From contig CAVYYK010000027.1 in the NCBI GenBank assembly GCA_963772635.1, forward strand, positions 46,386 to 110,385: a stretch of DNA of 64,000 bases. Reading direction: 5' to 3'. This DNA is from JAUXFS01 sp963772635. Its GTDB lineage: Bacteria > Pseudomonadota > Alphaproteobacteria > Rhodospirillales > Defluviicoccaceae. Positions 8,491-17,420 of this stretch are shown piece by piece. The first letter of the stretch is position 1. Every line of letters begins with the position of its first letter. A program made the translations under genes and the position numbers. The notes beneath the pieces are model-generated. The model was not told the origin of the DNA, searched no databases, and worked only from the letters and a program-made list of their open reading frames with translations.

Positions 8491-10575
8491 ATGTCTTTGA
8501 AATCGACCTGGGACAGTACCTTCGGCTCCCTGCAGAAGATCGGCAAGTCCCTGATGCTGCCGGTATCCGTGCTGCCGGTGGCCGGCATCCTGCTCGGCGT
8601 GGGCAGCTCCATTGCCGGTGCCGACAATCTCGCCCCGTGGCTGATCAAGGTCGGCGAGATCATGGCCGCCTCCGGCGGTGCGGTGTTTACGATATTGCCG
8701 CTGATCTTCGCCATCGGCGTCGTGCTTGGCTTTACCGATAACGACGGCGTCGCCGCCATGGCCGCGACCGTCGGCTACTTCGTAATGATTGCCGCGCTCG
8801 GTATTTTGGGTCTGCTGTTCATCTCGTGGATGGCGCCGGTGGAGCCGTTGCAGATGGCCGGCGGGGTCGGGCAGGCGGTGCACATCGAATATGACGGGGA
8901 GCACCAACGCTTTATTTGCCTGGATGCCGATGGGCGGACGCTGAAGCAGATCCGCGCCGATGAGGCCAAAGGCAATGCGATCACCTGCGACGGCGTGACG
9001 GTGCCTTTCAGCCTTCAGAATGCCCAGGAGGGCGGCGGTGCCCTGGCCTTGTACGACTCCGGCAACGGCGAGATGAAGCCGTTTCCGAAGGCGCAAAGCC
9101 GCGCCGAGATCAAGAACATCTTCGGCATCGAATCCATCGATACCGGCGTTTTCGGCGGCATCCTTATTGGATTGATCGCCGCGGCGCTGTTCAACCGCTA
9201 CTACCGGATCAAGTTGCCGCCCTATCTGGGCTTCTTCGCCGGCAAGCGCTTCGTGCCTATCGTCGTCTCCTTTGCCGCCATCGCACTGGCCGGGGTGCTG
9301 GCCATCGTCTGGCCACCGATCGGCGGGGCCATTCGTGACTTCGGCGACTGGGCCGCATATGGCAATCCGGCCATCGCGGTGACTGTCTATGGTGTCGTCG
9401 AACGCATGCTTTTGCCCTTTGGCCTGCACCATATCTGGAACGTGCCGTTCTTTTTCGAGGTTGGCACCTACGTCAATCCGAAGACTGGCGAGACCGTCCA
9501 CGGTGTCCTCAGCCGCTTCTTCGCGGGCGACTATGAGGCGGCGATCCTCGGCGGCGGCTTCGTGTTCAAGATGTTCGGTCTGCCGGCCGCGGCGCTGGCG
9601 ATCTACCAAACCGCGAAGCCGGAGAATAAGGCGCGGGTCGGCGGTATCATGGCATCGGCGGCGTTGACCGCGTTCCTGACCGGCATCACCGAGCCGTTGG
9701 AGTTCGCGTTCCTGTTCGTCGCGCCGATCCTGTACGTGGTCCATGCCCTCCTCGTCGGGTTGGCCTTCCTTGCCACCTACCTGCTCGATGCGCGCCTGGG
9801 CTACTCCTTCTCCCATGGCTTCATCGACTATGCCCTCTACTTCGTCAACGACATCAAGCCCTGGATCATCCTGGTCCTGGGGCCGATCTTCGCCGTGGTC
9901 TACTACACGGTGTTCCGAACTCTGATCGTGAAGATGAACCTGATGACCCCGGGCCGCGGGGCGGAGGCCGTCGATATGTCCGAGGTCAAGGCCGAAGTCG
10001 CCGACGAGTTTGTCAAAGAGTTGGTCCTCGCCTTTGGCGGCAAGAGCAACATCAAGGGCCTGGACGCCTGTATCACGCGCCTGCGCATCGATGTGGCGGA
10101 CATGGACAAGGCGAATCCGGAAAAGCTCAAGGCCCTCGGCGCGGCCGGTGTGCTGGTCGTCGGCAAGAGCATGCAGGCGATCTTCGGACCGCGTTCCGAG
10201 AACCTCATGACCGATATGAAGGAGTACCTGAAGACTTCCGGAGACGAGGCTGAGCTGGCAGAAGGCGCGGCAGCGCCGAAGGTGCGCTACAAGGCCGACG
10301 ACCTGCGCCCGCGCGCCCGCGATGCAAATGCGCCGGAGAAGGCCCGGGCGATCTTGGCGTGTCTGGGCGGCGGCGGCAATGTGCAGCAGGCCGAGGCCTG
10401 TGCCGAAACCCGCTTGCGGGTCACGCTGAAGGATGCCGGCCAACTCGATGAGGCAGGATTGGAGCAGGCGGGTGTGCAGGGCATCATGCGCCTGGAACAG
10501 GGCGTGATGCATCTCTTGGTTGGGCTCAATGCCGACCAGTATGCCGCCGAGATGCGCGCAGCGATGGCTGGTTGA
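8491..10575 (+). CDS. Glucose/N-acetylglucosamine-type PTS permease EIIC-EIIB-EIIB
   Basis: A 694-residue inner-membrane sugar permease that phosphorylates its substrate on entry. The EIIC domain (residues 1 to about 480) has typical segments: LMLPVSVLPVAGILLG, GLHHIWNVPFFFEVG, GITEPLEF, and PPYLGFFAGKRFVPI. Residues about 114-205 are a soluble insertion not expected in this family. EIIB-1 has Cys527 in DACITRLR. A second EIIB-like domain ends the protein, with Cys637 in AEACAETRLRV. ATG 8491 follows GGAGAAG. Glucose or GlcNAc specificity is inferred from the family only. The pepP fragment begins within 10-15 bp of the stop. Confidence 0.9.
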   Translation: MSLKSTWDSTFGSLQKIGKSLMLPVSVLPVAGILLGVGSSIAGADNLAPWLIKVGEIMAASGGAVFTILPLIFAIGVVLGFTDNDGVAAMAATVGYFVMIAALGILGLLFISWMAPVEPLQMAGGVGQAVHIEYDGEHQRFICLDADGRTLKQIRADEAKGNAITCDGVTVPFSLQNAQEGGGALALYDSGNGEMKPFPKAQSRAEIKNIFGIESIDTGVFGGILIGLIAAALFNRYYRIKLPPYLGFFAGKRFVPIVVSFAAIALAGVLAIVWPPIGGAIRDFGDWAAYGNPAIAVTVYGVVERMLLPFGLHHIWNVPFFFEVGTYVNPKTGETVHGVLSRFFAGDYEAAILGGGFVFKMFGLPAAALAIYQTAKPENKARVGGIMASAALTAFLTGITEPLEFAFLFVAPILYVVHALLVGLAFLATYLLDARLGYSFSHGFIDYALYFVNDIKPWIILVLGPIFAVVYYTVFRTLIVKMNLMTPGRGAEAVDMSEVKAEVADEFVKELVLAFGGKSNIKGLDACITRLRIDVADMDKANPEKLKALGAAGVLVVGKSMQAIFGPRSENLMTDMKEYLKTSGDEAELAEGAAAPKVRYKADDLRPRARDANAPEKARAILACLGGGGNVQQAEACAETRLRVTLKDAGQLDEAGLEQAGVQGIMRLEQGVMHLLVGLNADQYAAEMRAAMAG

Positions 10576-10583
10576 TCACAATC

Positions 10584-10800
10584 TGCGCGACTCCGGCGGC
10601 CACATCGGGACGGCACCACCGACGTCACCCTGACGCTGGGGCCGATAGACCTGGCTTTGGTCACCCCCGAGTTGCTGACTGGGAAAGAAACGGCATGGCT
10701 CGACGCCTACCACGCCAGGGTGCGCCAGACGCTGACGCCGCTGGTGGATGCGGAAACCGCGGAGTGGCTGCGGGGGGCTACGCGTCCGGTCTCGGGCTGA
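10584..10800 (+). pseudogene. pepP 3' fragment with internal deletion
   Basis: The first 50 bp (10584-10633) match pepP 5087-5139, the metal-ligand segment, with one base missing. The sequence then jumps to pepP position 5531 and continues to the equivalent of the stop codon at 10800. About 390 bp of pepP between these points is missing. It cannot make a working peptidase. It marks the right border of the PTS insertion. Confidence 0.8.
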
Positions 10801-10916
10801 CGATCGCGATCGCGGGTTCGCCGCGAGGGTTCAGCGACGGCGCACGGACCGCACGACGACCGGTCGACCGCCCGGTCGGATGAGCTTCCAGGTAAGCAAT
10901 GGGGTGGCCATGACGA
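10634..10916 (+). repeat. Direct repeat copy B of the pepP 3' end
   Basis: Partner of 5531-5813 (constant offset 5103, no gaps). Similarity stops sharply after 10916, where the sequence becomes AT-rich. Confidence 0.9.
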
Positions 10917-11239
10917 CATACCTCTCGATTTACGGTCCCGAAATCGCTCATTTCAGGAAAGGATGATCCAGAATTTCCAGATCAACCTAAAATAATATTT
11001 TCAAATATGCTTGTTAAATTTTAGTGAAATCGGATTCATGAAATAATTGTTCACATTAGTTTAACAGATTTGCAACAATCACTATTCGCCTCATTGCAAA
11101 TTCGCGGAGCATACCGAGTCGAAAGGATGGTTGTCATTGCGCGCCGCGCGCGGGGCTATCGCCTCCGCGTTGCGGCCGCGTCGTTGCAGGGCACCACCCG
11201 CAACGACACGCTTGCCGGAGAGAGGCGGCGGCTTGGGGA
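10917..11239. other. Gene-free spacer, AT-rich at its left end
   Basis: Between repeat copy B and the ecm stop. 10980-11090 is strikingly AT-rich for this genome and could be promoter-like or a recombination border. The rest returns to high GC. No convincing gene, terminator or RNA was seen. Confidence 0.4.
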
Positions 11240-13246
11240 CTACGCCGCTTCCCTCGCCTCGACGATGTCGAGGATCTCGCCCATGATCGCGTTGAGGTCG
11301 AAGTCCTTCGGCGTGTAAACCCGTGCGACACCGGCCGCGACCAGGGCATCGGCGTCTTCCGGCGGGATGATGCCGCCGACGATCACCGGCACGTCCTCGA
11401 GTTCGGCTGCCCGCATCAGCTCCATGATCTCGGTGACCAGCGGTACGTGAGAGCCGGACAGGATCGACAACCCGACCACGTGCACCCCTTCCTCCAGCGC
11501 CGCGTCGACGATCTGCTCGGGTGTGAGCCTGATGCCCTCGTAGACCACCTCGAACCCGGCATCGCGAGCCCGGAGCGCGATCTGCTCGGCGCCGTTGGAA
11601 TGGCCGTCCAGCCCCGGCTTTCCAACCAGCATCTTGATCCGCCGGCCAAGCTTTCCGGTCAATCCCTGGACCCGGGAACGCACCTTCGTCAGGCGTTCCA
11701 CGTCGCCGGTCATCGACGCCTGGCCGACGCCGGTGGGCGCGCGGAACTCGCCGAAAATCTCGCGGAGTGTCTTTGACCACTCACCCGTGGTTACCCCGGC
11801 CAGGGCGCACGCGATCGAGGGCTCCATGATGTTCCGCCCCTCCTTCGCCGCGGTCGCGAGATTGTCCAACGCCGCCTTGACCCCGGCCGCGTCACGGCTT
11901 TCGCGCCACGCCTGGAGGCCGGCGATCTGCTCGGCTTCCGCCCGCGGATCGACGGTCATGATGCTTTCCTCGGCGCCGGTCAGCGGCGACGACTCGGCCT
12001 CGATGAACTTGTTGACGCCGATGACGATCTGCTCTCCGGATTCGATGGCGCCGAGCCGCTTGGCGTTGGACTCCACCAACCGCTGCTTCATGTAGCTCGA
12101 CTCGACCGCGGCAACGGCGCCGCCCATTTCGTCGATGCGGGCGAGTTCCTCGCGCGCCTGGTATTTCAGCTGCTCGACTTTCTCCGCGATCACCCGCGAG
12201 CCATCGAAAATGTCGTCGTATTCGAGCAGGTCGGTCTCGTAGGCGACGATCTGCTGCAGCCTCAGCGACCATTGCTGATCCCACGGTCGGGGCAGGCCCA
12301 GGGCCTCGTTCCACGCCGGCAATTGCACGGCCCGGGCACGGGCGTCCTTGGACAACACCACCGCCAGCATTTCGAGGAGAATACGATAGACGTTGTTCTC
12401 CGGCTGCTGCTCGGTCAGGCCGAGGGAGTTGACCTGGACGCCGTAACGGAAGCGCCGGTATTTGGGATCTTCGATGCCATAGCGCTCCTCGGTGATCTCG
12501 TCCCAAAGATCGTTGAAAGCCCGCATCTTGCACAACTCGGTCAAGAATCGGATCCCGGCATTGCAGAAGAAGCTGATCCGCCCGACGACCTGGGGGATAT
12601 CCCCGTCGGGAACCTGGCCGGATTCCTTGACGGTGTCGAGCACCGCCACCGCCGTGGCCAGGGCGAAGGCGAGTTCCTGTTCCGGCGTCGCGCCGGCCTC
12701 CTGGAGGTGATACGAGCAGACATTGATCGGGTTCCACTTCGGCACTTCCCGGTAGGTGAACGCGATCACGTCGGACGTCAGCCGCATCGAAGGTGCGGGC
12801 GGAAAGATGTAGGTGCCGCGGGAGAGGTATTCCTTGATGATGTCGTTCTGGATGGTCCCCGACAGCGACGCCCGCGCCACCCCCTGACTCTCGGCCGCGG
12901 CGATATACAGCGACAACAGCCACGCCGCCGGCGCATTGATGGTCATCGACGTGTTCATGCGATCGAGCGGAATGCCCTCGAGCAGGGTCTTCATATCTCC
13001 GAGATGGCAAACCGGAACGCCGACCTTGCCGACCTCGCCTTTGGCGAGAACGTGATCGGAGTCGTAGCCTGTCTGGGTCGGCAGATCGAAGGCGATCGAC
13101 AGCCCGGTTTGGCCGCGCGCCAGGTTCTTGCGGTAGAGCGCGTTCGACTCCCTCGCCGAGCCGTACCCGGAATAGGTACGGATGAGCCATGGCTTGTCCC
13201 GGCTAACCGCCGGGGATTGTTGTGCAGTTGCTAACTTCTCGGCCAT
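11240..13246 (-). CDS. ecm: Ethylmalonyl-CoA mutase, adenosylcobalamin dependent
   Basis: A 668-residue single-chain acyl-CoA mutase converting (2R)-ethylmalonyl-CoA to methylsuccinyl-CoA in the EMC pathway. The catalytic barrel contains WLIRTYSGYGSA, GLSIAFDLPTQTGYDSDH, MNTSMTINAPA, GTIQNDIIKEYLSRGTYIFP, and NSLGLTEQQPENNVYRI. The C-terminal B12 domain has the DGHSNG lower-ligand motif (DxHxxG) and LSGSHVPLV. Length and segment order match Ecm rather than methylmalonyl-CoA mutase, and ccr and mcd lie alongside. The ATG at 13246 follows GGGGAAGGGAAC; an in-frame ATG at 13354 is less likely. It is divergent from ccr across a 289-bp shared regulatory region. Confidence 0.92.
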   Translation of the reverse strand: MAEKLATAQQSPAVSRDKPWLIRTYSGYGSARESNALYRKNLARGQTGLSIAFDLPTQTGYDSDHVLAKGEVGKVGVPVCHLGDMKTLLEGIPLDRMNTSMTINAPAAWLLSLYIAAAESQGVARASLSGTIQNDIIKEYLSRGTYIFPPAPSMRLTSDVIAFTYREVPKWNPINVCSYHLQEAGATPEQELAFALATAVAVLDTVKESGQVPDGDIPQVVGRISFFCNAGIRFLTELCKMRAFNDLWDEITEERYGIEDPKYRRFRYGVQVNSLGLTEQQPENNVYRILLEMLAVVLSKDARARAVQLPAWNEALGLPRPWDQQWSLRLQQIVAYETDLLEYDDIFDGSRVIAEKVEQLKYQAREELARIDEMGGAVAAVESSYMKQRLVESNAKRLGAIESGEQIVIGVNKFIEAESSPLTGAEESIMTVDPRAEAEQIAGLQAWRESRDAAGVKAALDNLATAAKEGRNIMEPSIACALAGVTTGEWSKTLREIFGEFRAPTGVGQASMTGDVERLTKVRSRVQGLTGKLGRRIKMLVGKPGLDGHSNGAEQIALRARDAGFEVVYEGIRLTPEQIVDAALEEGVHVVGLSILSGSHVPLVTEIMELMRAAELEDVPVIVGGIIPPEDADALVAAGVARVYTPKDFDLNAIMGEILDIVEAREAA

Positions 13247-13535
13247 TTGTTCCCTTCCCCAGCTTTCCCTCGAGCCCGCGCGAACCCCCGCGAAACGCCC
13301 AGAAAAAGCCACTCTTCGGCATGCCTGGAACCAGTACGGTACCAAATTGTGCATTGCGAAGAAAGGCTCAAACCGCTAAAAAGCTTTTTTGCCTGTGAAG
13401 GATGCGATTCAACCTTATCTCGCCATCGCGCGGCCGTGGTCGTTTGCAAATCTACGCCGGGGGGCGGGTCACCGGAAGCGGTTTCGCCGCTTCGGGATAA
13501 GGGATCTGGGCTCAGACGCTTGCGGAGGAAACACG

Positions 13536-15284
13536 ATGACGAAGGAAGTTTACGATATCGCCGATGCACCGCCGGTCGGCGAGGTGCCGAAGAAAATGAA
13601 TGCCTGGCTGGTCCGCGAAGAGCGGTTCGGCCAGCCGACGTCGGCGTTCCAGAAAGAGGTCGTCGACATTCCAAAGATCGCGGACGACGACGTGCTCGTC
13701 TACGTGATGGCCGCGGGCATCAACTACAACAACGTCTGGGCGGCGCTGGGTATCCCGGTCAACGTCATCAAGGCGCGCAACAAACAGGGCGAGCCCGAAG
13801 ATTTCCACATCGGCGGCAGCGACGCCTCCGGGATCGTCTACAAGGTCGGCAAGGACGTGAAAAACGTCAAGGTCGGCGACGAGGTTGTCGTCCACTGCGC
13901 TACGTGGTCGCGCGACTGCCCGTGGGTCACGGCCGGCAACGACCCGATGTATTCGCCGACCTTCAAGATCTGGGGCTACGAGACCAATTACGGCAGCTTC
14001 GCCCAGTTCACCAAGGTACAAGCGCATCAATGCATGCCCAAGCCCAAGCACATGAGCTGGGAAGAGGCCGCCTCCTATGCGCTGGTCGGCGCGACGGCCT
14101 ATCGGATGCTGCACGGTTGGCCCGAGAATACCATGAAGGCGGGCGATCCGGTGCTGATCTGGGGCGGCGCCGGCGGCCTCGGCTCGATGGCGATCCAGAT
14201 CGCCAAGGCCTCGAAGGCGATCCCCGTCGCCGTCATCTCCGGCGAAGACAAGATCGACTACTGCATGAAGCTCGGCGCCAAGGGCTGCATCAACCGCAAG
14301 GATTTCGACCACTGGGGGATGCTGCCCCACTGGAAGGACAACGTTGGTTACGCCAACTGGCTGAAGGGCGTGCGCGCGTTCGGCTCGACCTTCTGGGAGG
14401 TTCTCGGCGAAAAGCGCCAGCCGACCGTCGTCTTCGAACATCCCGGCGAAACCACCATCCCGACCTCGTTGTTCATCTGCGAAACCGGCGGCATGGTGGT
14501 GATTTGCGCCGGCACCACCGGTTACAACGCAACCGTCGATCTGCGCTATTTGTGGATGCGCCAGAAGCGGGTGCAGGGCTCGCACTTTGCCAACGACGAC
14601 CAGTGCTACGCGATGAACAAGCTGGCCCTGAAAGGCCTGCTCGATCCGTGCATGTCCAAGGCCTTTACCTACGACGATCTGCCGACGGCGCACCAGCTGA
14701 TGCATGACAACCAGCATCCGCACGGCAACATGGCGGTGCTGATTGGCGCGCCTGACTTCGGCCTCGGCAAAAGCGCCAAGGATCCGGTCCCCCACGAATC
14801 TCCGACCCTGCCGGAAGACGACGTCCACGACACGCCGCATCCGTATCCGCTCTCGGTGCCGCTGGCGGATGTCGCCGAACTGGAGGACATCCACCTCGTC
14901 GACGACGGCACCAAGGTTCGCCAGCGGATGCATGTCGGCTTCATCTCCTGCACCAAGGAAGCCACCATTCAGGAGGCCGCCAAGACGATGATCGACAACG
15001 ACATCCACGCGTTGGTGGTCACCGAGGGTGGCAGAGTGGCCGGCGTGCTGTCGCAGACCGACCTGGTCCTCGCCCGCCAGGGACGGACATCGGCAGAAGC
15101 CCGTAAATTGACTGTCGGGCAATTCATGACCGAGGGTTGCGCCTCGTGCGATGCCGACACGCCGATGTCCGAGGCGATCACCCAGATGATGAAAATGCGT
15201 ATTCACCGGTTGCTGGTCACCGAGAACGACAAGCCGGTGGGCGTGTTGTCGATGACCGACGTCGTCCGGAGGCTGATGGGCTAG
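13536..15284 (+). CDS. ccr: Crotonyl-CoA carboxylase/reductase fused to a CBS-domain pair
   Basis: 582 residues, uninterrupted. Residues 1 to about 435 are a complete Ccr of the MDR superfamily: INYNNVWAALGIPV, GSDASGIVYKVG, WGYETNYGSFAQF, the nucleotide fold WGGAGGLGSMAIQIAK, and GSHFANDDQ with a conserved His. The enzyme reductively carboxylates crotonyl-CoA to ethylmalonyl-CoA with NADPH, the committing EMC step. Residues about 455-582 form two CBS motifs, with HALVVTEGGRVAGVLSQTDLV in the first and HRLLVTENDKPVGVLSMTDVV in the second. CBS pairs commonly bind adenylates, so allosteric control is an inference. ATG 13536 has GGAGGAA 6 nt upstream. Confidence 0.93.
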   Translation: MTKEVYDIADAPPVGEVPKKMNAWLVREERFGQPTSAFQKEVVDIPKIADDDVLVYVMAAGINYNNVWAALGIPVNVIKARNKQGEPEDFHIGGSDASGIVYKVGKDVKNVKVGDEVVVHCATWSRDCPWVTAGNDPMYSPTFKIWGYETNYGSFAQFTKVQAHQCMPKPKHMSWEEAASYALVGATAYRMLHGWPENTMKAGDPVLIWGGAGGLGSMAIQIAKASKAIPVAVISGEDKIDYCMKLGAKGCINRKDFDHWGMLPHWKDNVGYANWLKGVRAFGSTFWEVLGEKRQPTVVFEHPGETTIPTSLFICETGGMVVICAGTTGYNATVDLRYLWMRQKRVQGSHFANDDQCYAMNKLALKGLLDPCMSKAFTYDDLPTAHQLMHDNQHPHGNMAVLIGAPDFGLGKSAKDPVPHESPTLPEDDVHDTPHPYPLSVPLADVAELEDIHLVDDGTKVRQRMHVGFISCTKEATIQEAAKTMIDNDIHALVVTEGGRVAGVLSQTDLVLARQGRTSAEARKLTVGQFMTEGCASCDADTPMSEAITQMMKMRIHRLLVTENDKPVGVLSMTDVVRRLMG

Positions 15285-15402
15285 AACCGATCACCGTCCG
15301 CAACAGGATGCCAGTGCCCACCCCGACCGCGCTCTCGCGCAAGGGGTGGGTTCGGCCCCCGCAAGTGTCAGGCGGCCAGGCCGCCACCTAATATGGTAAC
15401 AG

Positions 15403-15428
15403 CAGGGGCCGGAGCAATCCGGCCCCTG
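15403..15428 (+). terminator. Perfect 10-bp hairpin between ccr and mcd
   Basis: CAGGGGCCGG, loop AGCAAT, CCGGCCCCTG. There is no T-run after it. It lies 22 nt before the mcd start, so it could be a weak terminator, an RNA-stabilising hairpin or an attenuator. A second GC-rich inverted repeat (GGCGGCC/GGCCGCC) sits at 15371-15385. Confidence 0.45.
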
Positions 15429-15450
15429 TCGTCTAGGATGGAGAAACGTC

Positions 15451-17118
15451 ATGGATGCCGCTGAGAGCCAGAGTCCGGTGCTGCCGGACCTGTTCGCGAC
15501 CTGCCTCGAGGCGTTGAACGCCGCCCAACATCTCATGGTCGAGGCCCGAAAAGGGGTCTCGTCGATGGTCATCCACGGCGGCCGTCTGGATGCCGCCCTG
15601 GTGGATGAGCACCAGTTTGGCGTTCATGGCTATGCCTGGCTGGCCACCTACATCGCCGGCCTGCAGCAGATGCTGGTATGGGCCGAACGGCTCGAGGAAG
15701 CCGGCCAACTGAGCGAAATGGAGAGCCTGCTGGTGCAGGCGACCTACGGTGAGTATCTCTCGCAGATCGTCGGCGGCATCCCGATGTCGCAGGTGGAGGT
15801 GGTTCGGCCCCGGGACATGGGCGTCTCGGACGAGGCCATCCACGCCTTCTGCACGCCAGGGGTGATGAACCTGATCAACAACGGCAACACCAACCCCGTC
15901 CGCATGGCGATTGCCAAGCACATGGGCGACGGCCACTTCGGCAACCTCGGGCTCGATGAAGATCTCACCATGATCCAGGACCAGTTCCGCCGCTGGAGCG
16001 AGGAGAAGGTGGTGCCCTTCGCCCATGGCTGGCACGAACGCGACGAACTGATTCCGATCGAGATCATCGACGAGATGGCCGAACTCGGCGTCTTCGGACT
16101 GACCGTTCCGGAGGCGTATGGTGGCCTCGGCATGGGCAAGACGGCGATGTGCGTCGTCACCGAAGAACTCAGCCGGGCCTACATCGGCGTCGGTTCCCTG
16201 GGTACCCGTTCGGAAATCGCCGCCGAGCTCATCCGCCTCGGCGGTACCGACGACCAGAAAGAGTATTATCTCCCGAAACTGGTCTCCGGCGAGATCCTGC
16301 CGACGGCGGTGTTCACCGAGCCCAACACCGGTTCGGACCTGGGTTCGCTGCGCACCCGCGCGGCGCTGGAGGGGGATGTCTACAAAATCACCGGGAACAA
16401 GACCTGGATCACCCATGCCGCGCGTACCGACATGATGACCCTGCTGGCGCGCACCAGCCCCGATGAGAAAGGCTACAAGGGCCTTAGCATGTTCCTCGCC
16501 GAAAAGCCCCGGGGCACCGACGAGGACCCCTTCCCTGCCGCCAACATGACCGGCGGCGAGATCGAGGTGTTGGGCTACCGCGGGATGAAGGAGTACGAAC
16601 TCGGTTTCGACGGCTTCGAGGTGCCGGCGAAGAACCTGCTTGGACGGGCCGAGGGAAACGGATTCAAGCAGTTGATGGCAACCTTCGAAGGCGCCCGCAT
16701 CCAAACGGCGGCACGCGCCGTCGGTGTTGCCCAGTGCGCCATGGAACTCGGCCTCCAGTATGCCCAGGAACGGGTCCAGTTCGGCCGGCCGATCTTCGAG
16801 TTTCCACGGGTTGCCGGCAAGCTGGCGTGGATGGCGGTCGAAACGATGGTCGCTCGGCAGTTGACCTACGATTCGGCACGTGAGAAGGACTCCGACCGCC
16901 GATGCGATATCGAGGCGGGGATGGCCAAGCTGCTCGCCGCCCGGGTCGCGTGGAGCAACGCCGACAACGCGCTGCAGATCCACGGCGGTAACGGATATGC
17001 CCTCGAGTACCCGATCTCCCGGGTTTTGTGCGACGCCCGCATCCTCAACATCTTCGAGGGCGCGGCCGAGATCCAGTCCCAGGTCATCGCCCGCGGCCTC
17101 CTGTCGGCACGCAGCTGA
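15451..17118 (+). CDS. mcd: (2S)-Methylsuccinyl-CoA dehydrogenase, acyl-CoA dehydrogenase family
   Basis: A 555-residue flavoprotein oxidising methylsuccinyl-CoA to mesaconyl-CoA in the EMC pathway and passing electrons to ETF. The N-terminal extension of about 160 residues is typical of Mcd and absent from ordinary acyl-CoA dehydrogenases. The catalytic fold follows: AVFTEPNTGSDLGSLRTRA, TGNKTWITHAARTDMM, ERVQFGRPIFEFPRV, and IHGGNGYALEYPISRVLCDARI. The ATG at 15451 sits after AGGATGGAG. It lies in the same direction as ccr; its electron acceptor genes etfBA are 3 kb downstream. Confidence 0.9.
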   Translation: MDAAESQSPVLPDLFATCLEALNAAQHLMVEARKGVSSMVIHGGRLDAALVDEHQFGVHGYAWLATYIAGLQQMLVWAERLEEAGQLSEMESLLVQATYGEYLSQIVGGIPMSQVEVVRPRDMGVSDEAIHAFCTPGVMNLINNGNTNPVRMAIAKHMGDGHFGNLGLDEDLTMIQDQFRRWSEEKVVPFAHGWHERDELIPIEIIDEMAELGVFGLTVPEAYGGLGMGKTAMCVVTEELSRAYIGVGSLGTRSEIAAELIRLGGTDDQKEYYLPKLVSGEILPTAVFTEPNTGSDLGSLRTRAALEGDVYKITGNKTWITHAARTDMMTLLARTSPDEKGYKGLSMFLAEKPRGTDEDPFPAANMTGGEIEVLGYRGMKEYELGFDGFEVPAKNLLGRAEGNGFKQLMATFEGARIQTAARAVGVAQCAMELGLQYAQERVQFGRPIFEFPRVAGKLAWMAVETMVARQLTYDSAREKDSDRRCDIEAGMAKLLAARVAWSNADNALQIHGGNGYALEYPISRVLCDARILNIFEGAAEIQSQVIARGLLSARS

Positions 17119-17146
17119 CGTTCGCTCCCGAGGAGAGAAACAGGGG

Positions 17147-17175
17147 CCGGGGGTCTTTTTTTTCAAGACCCCCGG
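17147..17175 (+). terminator. Rho-independent-like hairpin after mcd
   Basis: An 11-bp stem (CCGGGGGTCTT at 17147-17157, AAGACCCCCGG at 17165-17175) with a T-rich 7-nt loop lies 29 nt after the mcd stop. The T-run is inside the loop rather than after the stem, so efficiency is uncertain. Confidence 0.5.
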
Positions 17176-17199
17176 GACCCGATGGCGATATGATGGGGG

Positions 17200-17397
17200 G
17201 TGTCCGCGATTCTTCCATTTTTGCTCGTGGTCGCCATGCTGGCGACGCTGGGTGTTCTGTTCGTCGGAATCATCTCGTTTGCCTTCGGCAGGAACGCAAA
17301 CTCGAAGAATGCCACCCGGTTGATGGCGGCGCGGGTGGCGCTGCAGGGCGTCGCCTTGGCTCTGCTCGGACTGATGGTTCTGGTCTACGCCAATTGA
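17200..17397 (+). CDS. Small twin-transmembrane (HIG1-like) protein
   Basis: 65 residues from GTG 17200. Two hydrophobic helices (about residues 3-28 and 43-63) are joined by a short basic-polar loop, FGRNANSKNATRLMAARV. This is the twin-helix arrangement of bacterial HIG1-type proteins, often found directly before the cobalamin adenosyltransferase in alphaproteobacteria (family knowledge). The end is 23 nt before the next start. A role in respiratory-complex assembly is inferred only from the family name. Confidence 0.65.
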   Translation: MSAILPFLLVVAMLATLGVLFVGIISFAFGRNANSKNATRLMAARVALQGVALALLGLMVLVYAN

Positions 17398-17420
17398 CGA
17401 TTTCCCGCCGGAGCTAGCCG

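Noticed and set aside
8428..10512. 694-codon open frame on the minus strand
   Set aside because: Antisense of the PTS permease gene; composition (His/Asp/Arg rich, no domains) is that of a shadow frame in high-GC DNA.
10572..10883. Plus-strand frame after the PTS permease
   Set aside because: It is an out-of-frame reading of the pepP fragment repeat.
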